In this document: positions 25,201 to 32,250 of the stretch, one piece after another
Numbering within the stretch: position 1 is the stretch's first letter
How the letters are laid out: each line of letters begins with the position of its first letter
Source of the DNA: Planctomycetota bacterium
GTDB taxonomy: Bacteria > Planctomycetota > Phycisphaerae > Tepidisphaerales > Tepidisphaeraceae
Assembly: GCA_038746835.1 (NCBI GenBank)
Contig: JBCDKH010000011.1
Coordinates: 1 to 37,858, forward strand
Reading direction: 5' to 3'
DNA: 37,858 nt
Made by a program: the position numbers and the translations under genes
The notes under the pieces: generated by a model
What the model was told of the DNA's origin: nothing
The model's input: the letters and a program-made list of their open reading frames with translations, nothing else
The model's database searches: none

Positions 25201-25745
25201 ACGACGCGGACGTGCGGGCCGTCGCCGTCGAAGTCGACGCTGTCTGCTGCTGCCTGAAGCGTTCGCCAGTTCGAGGTGTTGCCCCAACCGCTTCGGGCGA
25301 CCTTCAGGCCGTCTTCCCTCATCACTTCGATCTGAACGCCGGCCCAGGTCGGAAGGTGGTATTCGACGAAGACGTCGACCGCGACGTGCGACTGATCGAG
25401 GAAGGCCTTGTCGGTGACGACCAGCGGGAAGTGCCGCATCCATTGCCGCTCGTCAGCACTGCGGGACGCCCCGAACGCGCGAACGTTGTCTGCCTTGGGA
25501 AACTTGGCGAGCCCGGGCTTGGGTATCTTGCCGAACGCCGCCAAGCCGTCTTCGTCCGCCCGGCCGCCGGTGAAGTCGACCTCGACCACGTCGATGCCCG
25601 GCACGGCGCGTAGCTCGTCGAGCGGCATCGTCGACCACGACCCGTCGGCTGCGAGCGCCTTCGGGGCGAATAGGAGGGCGGCAAGTGCACACAACGGCCA
25701 GAGCGCTTTGCGCACGCTGGCGAAGGAAGTCGGGGAGCTGGGCAT
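22230..25745 (-). CDS. Large secreted clan GH-A-like glycoside hydrolase
   Basis: 1171 residues. The signal peptide is MPSSPTSFASVRKALWPLCA through the PKALA cleavage region. The N-terminal 320 residues look like beta-sandwich carbohydrate-binding or spacer domains. A (beta/alpha)8 barrel spans roughly residues 330-640. FFELGNEPDL places the acid/base at E445, and PYLETESGF carries the likely nucleophile at E555 (E553 is close by). The Asn-Glu-Pro motif is the clan GH-A hallmark. After the barrel come a beta-sandwich (DMYGNAIDVSRISPTEVTFE) and two or more C-terminal beta domains. The exact GH family was not recognised; GH39-like or an unclassified family is possible. The start ATG 25745 lies just before the signal peptide; the longer frame would cover the promoter. 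An operator-like site lies 47 nt upstream. Confidence 0.85.
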   Translation of the reverse strand: MPSSPTSFASVRKALWPLCALAALLFAPKALAADGSWSTMPLDELRAVPGIDVVEVDFTGGRADEDGLAAFGKIPKPGLAKFPKADNVRAFGASRSADERQWMRHFPLVVTDKAFLDQSHVAVDVFVEYHLPTWAGVQIEVMREDGLKVARSGWGNTSNWRTLQAAADSVDFDGDGPHVRVVGANETLFVKRVRVIGYRGTGDDLYWPRLVRARELVAETADGIFAFPQGGAGASLSLENLARIDRPIDWRLRIASLDEEQSWHESSGTATVDASATTTVQTPFETSDWPLGPYYATLDVTIGERELLSLPIHLGVIDDGPRSLPRAQSDDEYWFGLDAANGNIIPFDNPLSMAYFDLMGVDIIRNIPGARERQIMPVDKARVGLAMLEERGMRSAYIAFPDNWRLDGAAFEEDRQKRIDGFANLAAEFAGTGPGQIAFFELGNEPDLPFFYGDSTEQYVESYHMAFDAIRAADPERGALVMNGGLCFHTDIGDRRAREIVSLINTDKLDVWAYHGHGPGVEAEREAYERQVHAVRDHASGDVEKALAKPYLETESGFNATNVAGIEEQARTAVEKQVYAMSEGMPSLYYFRLFMEGTLKTAGYGMTQKIDRGEHNQPLASVLTYRNLVRQLRNADFSRIVEAPDAGVEAYLFDGRSGSSERRTMVLFKTNPGVASLMLRLQDAAVAGDVSALDMYGNAIDVSRISPTEVTFEVSANPIYVSWDQAGDAAEVRFVEPLLALETSAPAVFVGGKTTLRVDVDALDGVQGTGRLEIETGSQTELTLDASSKPVRLDEPSQVTFEIESAQTLVPLQMPVQWLVFTDADAERVMDNPLLRQSIPSVLPGVESERVEGRTVSAEPGKRVDLNALAGARERRPAVVYAIIESPTDTSVNLGAAADWWMSWYVNGEPVYDTMETGNRHGTLADHQFSADLKKGVNVLCGVVLSGSSGFDFRFGGPNEVALAAGEPPVNRLSLRLVDSDGQTITQGTWPMQLIAPIPGLGDAKPGDSQSWEHLPPAAVLGADQVVNPNEKHPDTTRWYGGPDDLSATLWVRDDPLDSRVLVFAAVTDDHKHEGDAASIAIVSNDGAAPMEVDLQRAGNVDGRQVWLAELARSDLPAGGFRLFATITDDDGTFDGVEGPKQTIHLGDSGDFLSGLPLILSDAPPAAVSAN

Positions 25746-25792
25746 TGGTGCGGTGGTCTGAAGGGCGGAGGCCGACAGCGGTCCGACAATTG

Positions 25793-25806
25793 TGTGCCCA
25801 AATTGG
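25793..25806 (-). promoter_or_regulatory. Operator-like motif A, upstream of the GH gene
   Basis: Read on the gene's strand: CCAATTTGGGCACA, 47 nt before ATG 25745. It shares GGGCACA plus the CC..A positions with sites B and C. It sits inside a small dyad, CAATT...AATTG (25787-25805). Confidence 0.5.
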
Positions 25807-25949
25807 TCACTTTTCAAGTCGCATGGCGAGCGAATGCTGTGTTCATGGCCTGCCGACGATGCCGCTCGGGTTGGCGAGCGGCATCTCGACTGATCCGACG
25901 TCTGCCCTTGATGAACGGAAGAACTCGTGCCAGAATGAGCCATTCGGTT

Positions 25950-25963
25950 CCAAATCGGGCACA
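25950..25963 (+). promoter_or_regulatory. Operator-like motif B, upstream of the GH28-like gene
   Basis: CCAAATCGGGCACA, 62 nt before ATG 26026, in the same orientation relative to its gene as sites A and C. It is preceded by CATTCGGTT and followed by GATC, both partly shared with site C. Confidence 0.5.
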
Positions 25964-26025
25964 GATCAGGTCGCCGCTGCCCGTAGCGATGACCGACGCG
26001 GCCGAATCCACTTCGTTCCGACGCA

Positions 26026-27450
26026 ATGCACAACGTTCCGACTTCGATCCGTCCCGCTACCGATCCCGCAGTGCGATGGGTCGTTCCTCAGCCGGGCGAG
26101 TCAGCAGATGTGGCGATTGCGCACCTGCTCGAAGCGCTGTCGGATGCCCCGCACCGTGTCATCGGCCTGGGTCCGAAAGGTCCGGGACCCGATGGGACCT
26201 GGCTGCTGCAAGCGTCGATCGTGCTGCCGAGCAGGACGACGCTCGTACTGGCCGGTGCGTGTGTCGTGGCTGCGCCGGACATGCGGCGGCCGATGTTGAC
26301 CAACGCTGTCCGCCATCAACTCGAAGGCCATGACGAGCAGATCAGCGTCATCGGCGATGGCCGCAGCAGCTTCGACGGTCAGGCCGACCGTCCGCCGCGT
26401 GGGTCCAACGGCATTCACTTCTGCGGCGTGCACGGCCTGTCGGTCAGCGGCATCCGCATCGGCCGAACCTCTGGCTGGGGACTGCGCATCGAAGACGTCA
26501 CCGATGTCCACGTTCGGGACATCAACTTCTTCCAGGACGGCAATCACCCGTGGCAGGACGGCGTCCACATCAATGGGCCGGCCGAACGCGTCGCGATCAA
26601 CGGCGTGACGGGCGTGTTCGGCGACGACGTCATCGCCGTCGACTCGGCGCTGTGTCAGAACCGGACGGGCGGACCGATTCGCGGCGTTGCAGTGTCGAAC
26701 GTCGTCGCCCACAACATCCACGGAGCCGGTATCGTGCGGACGATCGCCGCGAAGGACAGGCCGTTGGAGTCGGTCCACTTCAGCAACCTGACGCTCGTCA
26801 ACACGCCCGGCAAGGGCTCCGACGCCGCCATAAAGCTCGGCTGGGACGGGGGCAAGCAGATCCGCGACGACTGGGAGTGGCCAACGGCTGACGAACACAA
26901 GGACATCGTCATCGAGAACGTCAACGTCTACGGCTGGGGTGGCCCGGTGATCTGCGCGTATCACCCAATGCGCAACGTCACGATTCGCAACCTCACTGCG
27001 GAGCACACCGGCCCGCTGTTTTTCAACCTGGAGCACGAGATCAAAGGGCTGACGCTCGAACGCGTCCGCTCCCGATTGCTTGCCGAGTCGCAGGCTCAGC
27101 TGAACACCGGCTTTCTCGAAAAACTCGTCAAGGGCGAGGTCTACACGCTGGGCGGCGAGTACACGGCACGCTTCCTCGAGAGCGATCTCGCGGCGATCAC
27201 GTTCAATCACGCCAAGTGCCACGACATCCGCTTGCGTGACATCGCGCTCGACTGCGTCGGGACCGGTGACGGCAATGCAAGCTGGGCGACGGCGCTTGCC
27301 GCGATCTGTGGTGCGACCGTCTCGAACTTGCGAACCGACGACGTGCGAATCCGCGGCTACGCCCACGACTGGCGGGTCGAATCCGACGCGACCGTCAGCT
27401 CGAGTGATGTGTCATCGGACGGCTGGTCGCCATCGTCGATTCCGGCGTAG
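26026..27450 (+). CDS. GH28-like right-handed beta-helix protein
   Basis: 474 residues. The middle is a parallel beta-helix with family-like turns: NGIHFCGVHGLSVSGIRIGR, SGWGLRIEDVTDVHVRDINF, DGVHINGPAERVAINGVTGV and GDDVIAVDS. The last, with DGVHI, corresponds to the catalytic Asp region of polygalacturonases ('DGid', 'GDDciai'). The usual GHG motif is not evident: the matching region reads HNIHGAGIVR. The likely role is cleavage of an acidic or rhamnose-type polysaccharide, or binding of one. No signal peptide is visible at ATG 26026, so it may act on imported oligosaccharide in the cytoplasm. It is divergent from the secreted hydrolase, with 280 nt carrying sites A and B between them. Confidence 0.82.
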   Translation: MHNVPTSIRPATDPAVRWVVPQPGESADVAIAHLLEALSDAPHRVIGLGPKGPGPDGTWLLQASIVLPSRTTLVLAGACVVAAPDMRRPMLTNAVRHQLEGHDEQISVIGDGRSSFDGQADRPPRGSNGIHFCGVHGLSVSGIRIGRTSGWGLRIEDVTDVHVRDINFFQDGNHPWQDGVHINGPAERVAINGVTGVFGDDVIAVDSALCQNRTGGPIRGVAVSNVVAHNIHGAGIVRTIAAKDRPLESVHFSNLTLVNTPGKGSDAAIKLGWDGGKQIRDDWEWPTADEHKDIVIENVNVYGWGGPVICAYHPMRNVTIRNLTAEHTGPLFFNLEHEIKGLTLERVRSRLLAESQAQLNTGFLEKLVKGEVYTLGGEYTARFLESDLAAITFNHAKCHDIRLRDIALDCVGTGDGNASWATALAAICGATVSNLRTDDVRIRGYAHDWRVESDATVSSSDVSSDGWSPSSIPA

Positions 27451-27495
27451 TCAACGTGCGAGCCGCCTCTGTCTTGTTTGGTGGCACGCAACAAC

Positions 27496-27534
27496 GGCGA
27501 AAAAGAAGCACGCCAGCCGATCGGGCTGACGTGC
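27496..27534 (-). terminator. Rho-independent terminator of the pseudopilin-like gene
   Basis: The stem GCACGCCAGCC (27508-27518) pairs with GGCTGACGTGC (27524-27534), with one mismatch and a 5-nt loop. On the minus strand it is followed by TTCTTTTTCG. It lies 36 nt after the stop of the gene at 27570. On the plus strand it is followed by CTCTTCT, so it may also slow transcripts from the GH28-like gene. Confidence 0.75.
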
Positions 27535-27569
27535 CTCTTCTGCGTTGGGTCAAAGCGGGACGCTAAGAA

Positions 27570-28493
27570 TCAGAGCGGGCCGCCCGGCTTCTGGGTCCAG
27601 AGGCGGTTGTCCCAGACGATCAACTCGACTGCGTTGCTGGGGTTCCTCTTGAAACGGATGTCGCCGACGCGGTGGTTGCTGGCGTGGCCGTCGAGGTAGA
27701 CGAAGTTGGACGAGGGGTTCTCGTCATCGCCGTGCTGGAACGACGTCTTGAGCAGACCCCAGTCGGTCGAGCCCTCGCCGAGCAGGAACAGCTCCGAAGC
27801 CCCCTTGCGACCGAAGCGACCGATCTTCTCGTCGCCCCACTGGAGTCCGTACGGCCAGACCATGTCCTGTAGGGCAAAGGCCGTTCGGCTGTGGAGGTTG
27901 TTGTGCGTGGTGTGCCAGCCCCACTGTCCGTTGATTGCGTACTGGGTGAAGATGCCACCGGCACCTGGTTCGGTGTCAAGGTACGTCTCTTGTGCCAGGC
28001 GTCGGTCACCGCCGGTCGAGCGGTAGATTCGGCCAGCCACCGTCGAGCCGTTGATCTCTGTCGCGATGGCGTCGAGCCGAGCGACGGGCACGTTCTGGTC
28101 GACATATGTCGGCGAGGCAGGGCAGGTCAGAATCTCAGCCGTGCGGACGTTGTTGAAGGGACCGCCACTGATCGACTCGACGGTTTCGGTCCGGTCGATA
28201 TCGATGTAGCCGTTGTCGACGATTCGCGGCCACGCGATGTTCTGATACTGACCGCCGAGCGTCGGGTGCGGCCGGTAGGACGGCGGGAGCCGGCTGTCGT
28301 TGTCCATCGTGTAAGCGATGAACGCCATGCCGACCTGCCGGAGGTTCGACAGACACTTCGTTGTTCGAGCCGACTCTCGAGCCTTGCCGAGCGTCGGCAG
28401 CAAAATCGACACGAGCAGTGCGATGATGCCGATGACGACGAGCAGCTCGACGAGCGTAAAGCCCTTCCTTGTCTTGTTGTAGCGATTTTTCAC
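27570..28493 (-). CDS. Pseudopilin-like protein with prepilin N-terminus (planctomycete type)
   Basis: 307 residues. A class III-type prepilin leader is present, [21 protein letters not shown], with E+5 after the cleavage site, followed by [20 protein letters not shown]. The rest is a globular domain that ends with the planctomycete 'H-x9-DG' signature region ([18 protein letters not shown]). Cleavage by a prepilin peptidase and assembly into a type II secretion-like pseudopilus, or surface display, is the family expectation; planctomycete genomes encode many copies of unknown role. Start GTG 28493 has a perfect AGGAGGT 5 nt upstream. It lies between the GH28-like gene and the regulator, downstream of the latter on the same strand. 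Confidence 0.88.
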   Translation of the reverse strand: MKNRYNKTRKGFTLVELLVVIGIIALLVSILLPTLGKARESARTTKCLSNLRQVGMAFIAYTMDNDSRLPPSYRPHPTLGGQYQNIAWPRIVDNGYIDIDRTETVESISGGPFNNVRTAEILTCPASPTYVDQNVPVARLDAIATEINGSTVAGRIYRSTGGDRRLAQETYLDTEPGAGGIFTQYAINGQWGWHTTHNNLHSRTAFALQDMVWPYGLQWGDEKIGRFGRKGASELFLLGEGSTDWGLLKTSFQHGDDENPSSNFVYLDGHASNHRVGDIRFKRNPSNAVELIVWDNRLWTQKPGGPL

Positions 28494-28498
28494 TTGGG

Positions 28499-28505
28499 AC
28501 CTCCT
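28499..28505 (-). promoter_or_regulatory. Perfect Shine-Dalgarno AGGAGGT of the pseudopilin-like gene
   Basis: AGGAGGT on the minus strand, 5 nt before the GTG start at 28493. It is the strongest ribosome site in the window and compensates for the GTG start. Confidence 0.85.
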
Positions 28506-28558
28506 CAGTCGGTGGTGATGCAGTCAGTACTCGTGGCAGTGACGAAGCAACAAGACAT

Positions 28559-29713
28559 CTAACCCGCGGTCGGGCGGATCAATGTCGGTTTGACGAGACG
28601 AAGTTGCGGCTCGTCGGCGAGTGAGCCATCGACCCGGCCGTGCAGCAGATCGAGCATTTCTTTGCCGAGCAGGTCGTTGTGCTTGTCGACCGTGAGCGCC
28701 GGAACTGACGCCTCGAACAGCGATTCCTCGCAAAGTGAGTGGACGTTGTCGTAGCCGCAGACGATGACGTCTTCGTTGGGCGTTTTCCCGAAAAGCCGGA
28801 CGGCGGATGCGACGGCGTAGGTGTCGCGATCGCTAGCAACCATCAGGGCATCGACCTCAAGGCTCGCTCCGAACGCCGCCAGCAGACTTCCAGCGATGGC
28901 CTTCACGTGCGCGTCGAAAGCGTCGCGGTTGGTCATCGCAATCGAAGTCGGAATCGTCACCCGTTGAGGCCGATCGAGTCCTGCTGCCGCACACGCCTCG
29001 TCCGAGCCGGCGAGTCTGTTCCTCATCCAGTAGACGTCCGGCGAGGCACCCGACAGATGGGCTAGTCGGGTCTTCCCGTCATCGATCAGGGCCTGCGTGA
29101 TGATGTTCCCGCCGTGTGTGTGGTCGGAAGCGACGCGATCGAATGCGGCGAACGACGGATCGCCACCGCTGGCGACGAGTCGCAGGTCGTGACGCTGAAT
29201 CGCCTCGCACAGCTCGCACACCGCGGCAGTGTTCAGGCCGAAGACTTCCGGCACGAGCACGCCGAGCGGCTGCATCTGACTCAGTCGACGCAGTGAGTCG
29301 TCGGTGAGTTGGTCCGGATGGAGCGACAGCAGATTAAGGCCGGCCTCACTGATGGAACGACTCAGGTTGAGCGTGATGTACTGCGACCATCGCTGCCAGA
29401 TCGCCGGCTCGTGCGTCGACACCGGAGGCGGCAGGATGAGGGCGGCCGTGCCGGTAAGGAACCCACGCGAGGGCTTGGCAACCATGATCCGTCGGCCGTC
29501 GCGGCGCAAAACGCCTTCGTCGATCAGTTGCATCAACGCCCGCCGGACCGTCGTGCGGTGGCTTGAGAATCGCGTGCTCAACATCCGCTCAGACGGAAGC
29601 GGGAAGGCATCGGTGAACTCCCCGGAATTCACGTGTTCCCTCAGCGCCTCAACCATTTCTCGCCGGCTGAGGCTTCCGCTGTCGTCGGATCGGGTGAGCG
29701 TGCTGCTTGCCAT
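28559..29713 (-). CDS. GntR-type DNA-binding / LacI-type sensor transcription regulator
   Basis: 384 residues from ATG 29713. An N-terminal winged helix of the GntR type spans about residues 15-80 (VEALREHVNSGEFTDAFPLP, SERMLSTRFSSHRTTVRRAL, then IDEGVL). It is followed by a periplasmic-binding-like sensor as in LacI/GalR and AraR (PLGVLVPEVFG, RLAHLSGASPDVYWMRNRLA, DALMVASDRDTYAVASAVRL, EDVIVCGYDNV). Such hybrids sense sugars and usually repress sugar-utilisation genes. The longest frame to 29827 is rejected because its start would fall in the operator-like site C. It lies upstream of the pseudopilin-like gene on the same strand and probably controls the neighbouring hydrolases. Confidence 0.9.
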   Translation of the reverse strand: MASSTLTRSDDSGSLSRREMVEALREHVNSGEFTDAFPLPSERMLSTRFSSHRTTVRRALMQLIDEGVLRRDGRRIMVAKPSRGFLTGTAALILPPPVSTHEPAIWQRWSQYITLNLSRSISEAGLNLLSLHPDQLTDDSLRRLSQMQPLGVLVPEVFGLNTAAVCELCEAIQRHDLRLVASGGDPSFAAFDRVASDHTHGGNIITQALIDDGKTRLAHLSGASPDVYWMRNRLAGSDEACAAAGLDRPQRVTIPTSIAMTNRDAFDAHVKAIAGSLLAAFGASLEVDALMVASDRDTYAVASAVRLFGKTPNEDVIVCGYDNVHSLCEESLFEASVPALTVDKHNDLLGKEMLDLLHGRVDGSLADEPQLRLVKPTLIRPTAG

Positions 29714-29807
29714 GCGACCGTTGTAACAGGAACCGAGGCCCAATACAGGTGAGCCGTCGGGCATTGTGGCACCAAAAGCTTGTATCGTCAAGATGTCAAG
29801 ACGGATT

Positions 29808-29821
29808 TGTGCCCATTTCGG
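29808..29821 (-). promoter_or_regulatory. Operator-like motif C, upstream of the regulator gene
   Basis: Read on the gene's strand: CCGAAATGGGCACA, 94 nt before ATG 29713. It lies inside a dyad with GATTTG and CAAATC at its ends (29804-29830) and a second, overlapping dyad (CCCATTTCG/CGAATGGGG). This suggests autoregulation. Confidence 0.5.
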
Positions 29822-29887
29822 TTTCAAATCGAATGGGGCGTCGCATCGTTGCTTGCCGACCCGATCGATACCCTCGGCTTGGGCGAT

Positions 29888-30916
29888 TCAGTGGTCTGTC
29901 GGCATCGCAAGCTGACGCACGGCGGACGCAGGATCATCGGCCTTGGTCACCGCAGACGTGACCGCAATGGCGGTGACACCGCTTTGCCAGACGGCCGGAG
30001 CGTTGTCGGACGTGATGCCGCCGATGGCGACCGTCGGGAGTCGATCGAGTGCGGCGGCTTCGTGGGCGAACTCCAGGCCAGGAAGAAAATCGCGTGGCTT
30101 GGTCGGGCTCGGAAAGACCGGGCCGACGCCGACGTAGTCTGCGCCGTCGCGCCACGCTGCTTCGACCTGATCGATGTCGTGCGTGCTGACTCCGACGATT
30201 TTGCTCGCCCCGACCAGCTTGCGGACCTCGCGGCACGGGAGGTCGCTCTGGCCGACATGGACGCCGTCTGCGTCGGCAAGCAGCGCGACGTCAGGGCGGT
30301 CGTTGACGATCAGCAGACACTTTCTCTCACCGCAGAGCGTGCGAAGTCGACGTGCTCGGATCAGAAGCTCGCCCGACGGCAGGTCCGGCTCGCGCAGCTG
30401 CAGCACGTCCGCTCCGCCGTCGATGGCGAGTTTCGACGTTTCGAACCAGTCGCGCCGGCAGAAGCTCTCGGTGATGAGGACGTAGACGCGAACGCCTGCG
30501 AATCGATCGCGTGGCCGGAGGGCGAGCGTGAGCCGTCGCTCCAGCTCGTAGGCGGCATAGCGAACCTGCTCGACCTCCGCGGCGGCTGAGGCATCGAGTG
30601 TTTTGAGCGTCTCCTCGACCACCCGCAGGGCCTCCGTCGTCCGCTTGCCCGCGGCGAGGGCGACCGCAGCGAGGTCTGGTCGATCGGCTTCAGCAGGCGT
30701 CGAGATGCGTGTGCCGACGTCACCTGGCGTGTCGCGATGTGTGATGGCGGACGCCTGCAGGTCACTTGTCGCCAATGCGAGTCGATGGCGGGCGGTCTTG
30801 GCAAGTTCGGACAGCTCTGCGTCGTCCAACGCGAATCGAGCGACGTCCTCCATCGTCCGCAGACCCTCTCGGCAGCGGTTCAGGTTCGCGTCGAGCATGC
30901 GGAGGGCGGCAGCCTG
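29888..30916 (-). CDS. thiE: Thiamine-phosphate synthase with N-terminal ThiD2 domain
   Basis: 342 residues from GTG 30916 (ATG 30898 also possible; frame open to 30964). The first 130 residues form the ThiE-associated ThiD2 domain: MLDANLNRCREGLRTMEDVA, RFALDD, then AGKRTTEALRVVEETLKTL. The ThiE barrel follows: VYVLITESFC, GGADVLQLREPDLPSGEL, LLIVNDRPDVALLADADGVH, GQSDLP, GVGPVFPSPTKP and AIGGIT. It couples hydroxymethylpyrimidine diphosphate with thiazole phosphate to make thiamine phosphate. The C-terminal 'ITSAV' region reads AVTSAVTKADDP. It is divergent from the methyltransferase, with about 41 nt between starts. No TPP riboswitch was seen in front of it. Confidence 0.92.
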   Translation of the reverse strand, partial: QAAALRMLDANLNRCREGLRTMEDVARFALDDAELSELAKTARHRLALATSDLQASAITHRDTPGDVGTRISTPAEADRPDLAAVALAAGKRTTEALRVVEETLKTLDASAAAEVEQVRYAAYELERRLTLALRPRDRFAGVRVYVLITESFCRRDWFETSKLAIDGGADVLQLREPDLPSGELLIRARRLRTLCGERKCLLIVNDRPDVALLADADGVHVGQSDLPCREVRKLVGASKIVGVSTHDIDQVEAAWRDGADYVGVGPVFPSPTKPRDFLPGLEFAHEAAALDRLPTVAIGGITSDNAPAVWQSGVTAIAVTSAVTKADDPASAVRQLAMPTDH

Positions 30917-30957
30917 CACGCTGCAGGTTATGGGACGAAGCAGCCGATACGGCACCC

Positions 30958-32085
30958 ATGGCATCGGCTACGACGGTCAAGAAGCGCACCCGGACGGCTC
31001 CACGCAACCTCAAGGACCGCCAGAAGACGCATTCCAAGGGCCTCAAGGCCGTCAAAAAGCGGGCACGGTCGCAAAAGCCAGGTGTGGTGGGCCAGATCAA
31101 GCCACGCCTTTACGATCCTGCCGGCGTGCCGGTGACCAATCAGATCATCCAGGGCGACTCGCTCGAGCTGCTCCAGAACGGACCCGCCGGTTGGGTCGAC
31201 CTCGTCTTTGCCGATCCGCCGTTCAACATCGGCTACCTCTACGACGGCTACGAGGACCTTAAGCCGGCCGAGCAATACGTGAAGTGGTGCGGCGAATGGA
31301 TGAAGGCCGTCCAGCACGCGCTGAAAGACACCGGCAGCTTCTTCCTGGCCATCGGCGACGACTACGCGGCCGAGCTTTGCGTCGAGGCCAAGAAGCTCGG
31401 CTTCACGATGCGGAACTGGATCATCTGGCACTACACCTTCGGCCAGCAGCCCAAGCACAAGTTTGCCCGCAGCCATACGCACATCCTCTACTTCACCAAG
31501 GACGCCAAGAAGTTCACGTTCAACGGCGACGACATCCGCGTGAAGAGCGCTCGCCAGACGATCTACAACGACCCGCGGGCCAGCAAGAAGGGCAAGCTGC
31601 CCGACGACACGTGGTACCTCCGGCCGCAGGAAGCTCAGGGCGATCTCTTCGAGCCCGACCAGGACGTCTGGAACGAAAGCCGCGTCTGCGGCACGTTCAA
31701 GGAGCGTGAAGGCTGGCACGGCTGCCAGATGCCGATCGCCGTGCTCGATCGCATCATCAAGGCCGCCAGCCATCCGGGTGACGTCGTGCTCGACCCGTTC
31801 AACGGCAGCGGCACGACCTGCCTGTCCGCGGCTTTGCTCGGCCGGCAGTACGTCGGCATCGAGCTCAACGAGGACTACGTCGAGCTCGCCCGGAAGCGTG
31901 TCGAACACGCCCTTGAAGGTGTCGAAGACCTCAAGGCCGCCAACGGCCCCGGCGCGACCAGCGGCACGTTCGAACTGGCCAAGATTCTCGAGCACGTCAC
32001 CGACCCGAACCGCGCCAGCAAGGTGCAAACGGCAACCGACGCCCTCGGCCGCCCGCGCGTCGCCCGTCGGAAAAGGTCGGCGTAG
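30958..32085 (+). CDS. Solitary site-specific DNA methyltransferase (beta group, probable m6A)
   Basis: 375 residues. Motif IV, DLVFADPPFNIGYLY (about residues 80-94), precedes motif I, DVVLDPFNGSGTTCLSAALL, with GIELNEDYVELARKR after it; this order defines beta-group N6-adenine or N4-cytosine methyltransferases. The segment GTFKEREGWHGCQMPIAVLD is typical of the family's 'H..qkP..l' region. The first 45 residues are very rich in Lys and Arg (KKRTRTAPRNLKDRQKTHSK). The C-terminal 60 residues form a basic extension ending in ARRKRSA. No restriction endonuclease gene is near, so it looks like an orphan enzyme with a possible regulatory or mismatch role. Start ATG 30958; target sequence unknown. 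Confidence 0.9.
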   Translation: MASATTVKKRTRTAPRNLKDRQKTHSKGLKAVKKRARSQKPGVVGQIKPRLYDPAGVPVTNQIIQGDSLELLQNGPAGWVDLVFADPPFNIGYLYDGYEDLKPAEQYVKWCGEWMKAVQHALKDTGSFFLAIGDDYAAELCVEAKKLGFTMRNWIIWHYTFGQQPKHKFARSHTHILYFTKDAKKFTFNGDDIRVKSARQTIYNDPRASKKGKLPDDTWYLRPQEAQGDLFEPDQDVWNESRVCGTFKEREGWHGCQMPIAVLDRIIKAASHPGDVVLDPFNGSGTTCLSAALLGRQYVGIELNEDYVELARKRVEHALEGVEDLKAANGPGATSGTFELAKILEHVTDPNRASKVQTATDALGRPRVARRKRSA

Positions 32086-32223
32086 CAATAATGTGATATT
32101 CCTGCAGTTTACTAATTCTATGCGTAGCCAGATTGTCGCATGGCACGCCGTTGGAATGCGATAGTGATTCCGTTACGGTCACCGAGGACAATTTGCGGTG
32201 ATAAACATTCCGTGGGGAGTGTT

Positions 32224-32245
32224 TAGAATCACATTCTCGTAGGAG
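32224..32245 (+). promoter_or_regulatory. Candidate -10 box and ribosome site of the AT-rich PEP-CTERM gene
   Basis: TAGAAT (32224-32229) is one mismatch from TATAAT, and AGGAG (32241-32245) lies 5 nt before ATG 32251. A matching -35 box is not clear. The ribosome site shows that the 5' end of the gene is still intact. Confidence 0.5.
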
Positions 32246-32250
32246 TTGCG

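Noticed and set aside
22311-25613. Long plus-strand frames (442 and 493 residues) opposite the hydrolase
   Set aside because: Arg/Asp/Val-rich antisense translations without domains; the minus-strand gene has a signal peptide and catalytic motifs.
26101-27366. 421-residue minus-strand frame opposite the GH28-like gene
   Set aside because: Antisense shadow of a beta-helix gene.
30898-30958. TPP riboswitch in front of thiE
   Set aside because: The gap between thiE and the methyltransferase start is too short and lacks the conserved CTGAGA core.
32135-32160. TGGCACG-like sequence resembling a sigma-54 promoter
   Set aside because: The GG-to-GC spacing is one base short and the -12 element reads TTGG, not TTGC.
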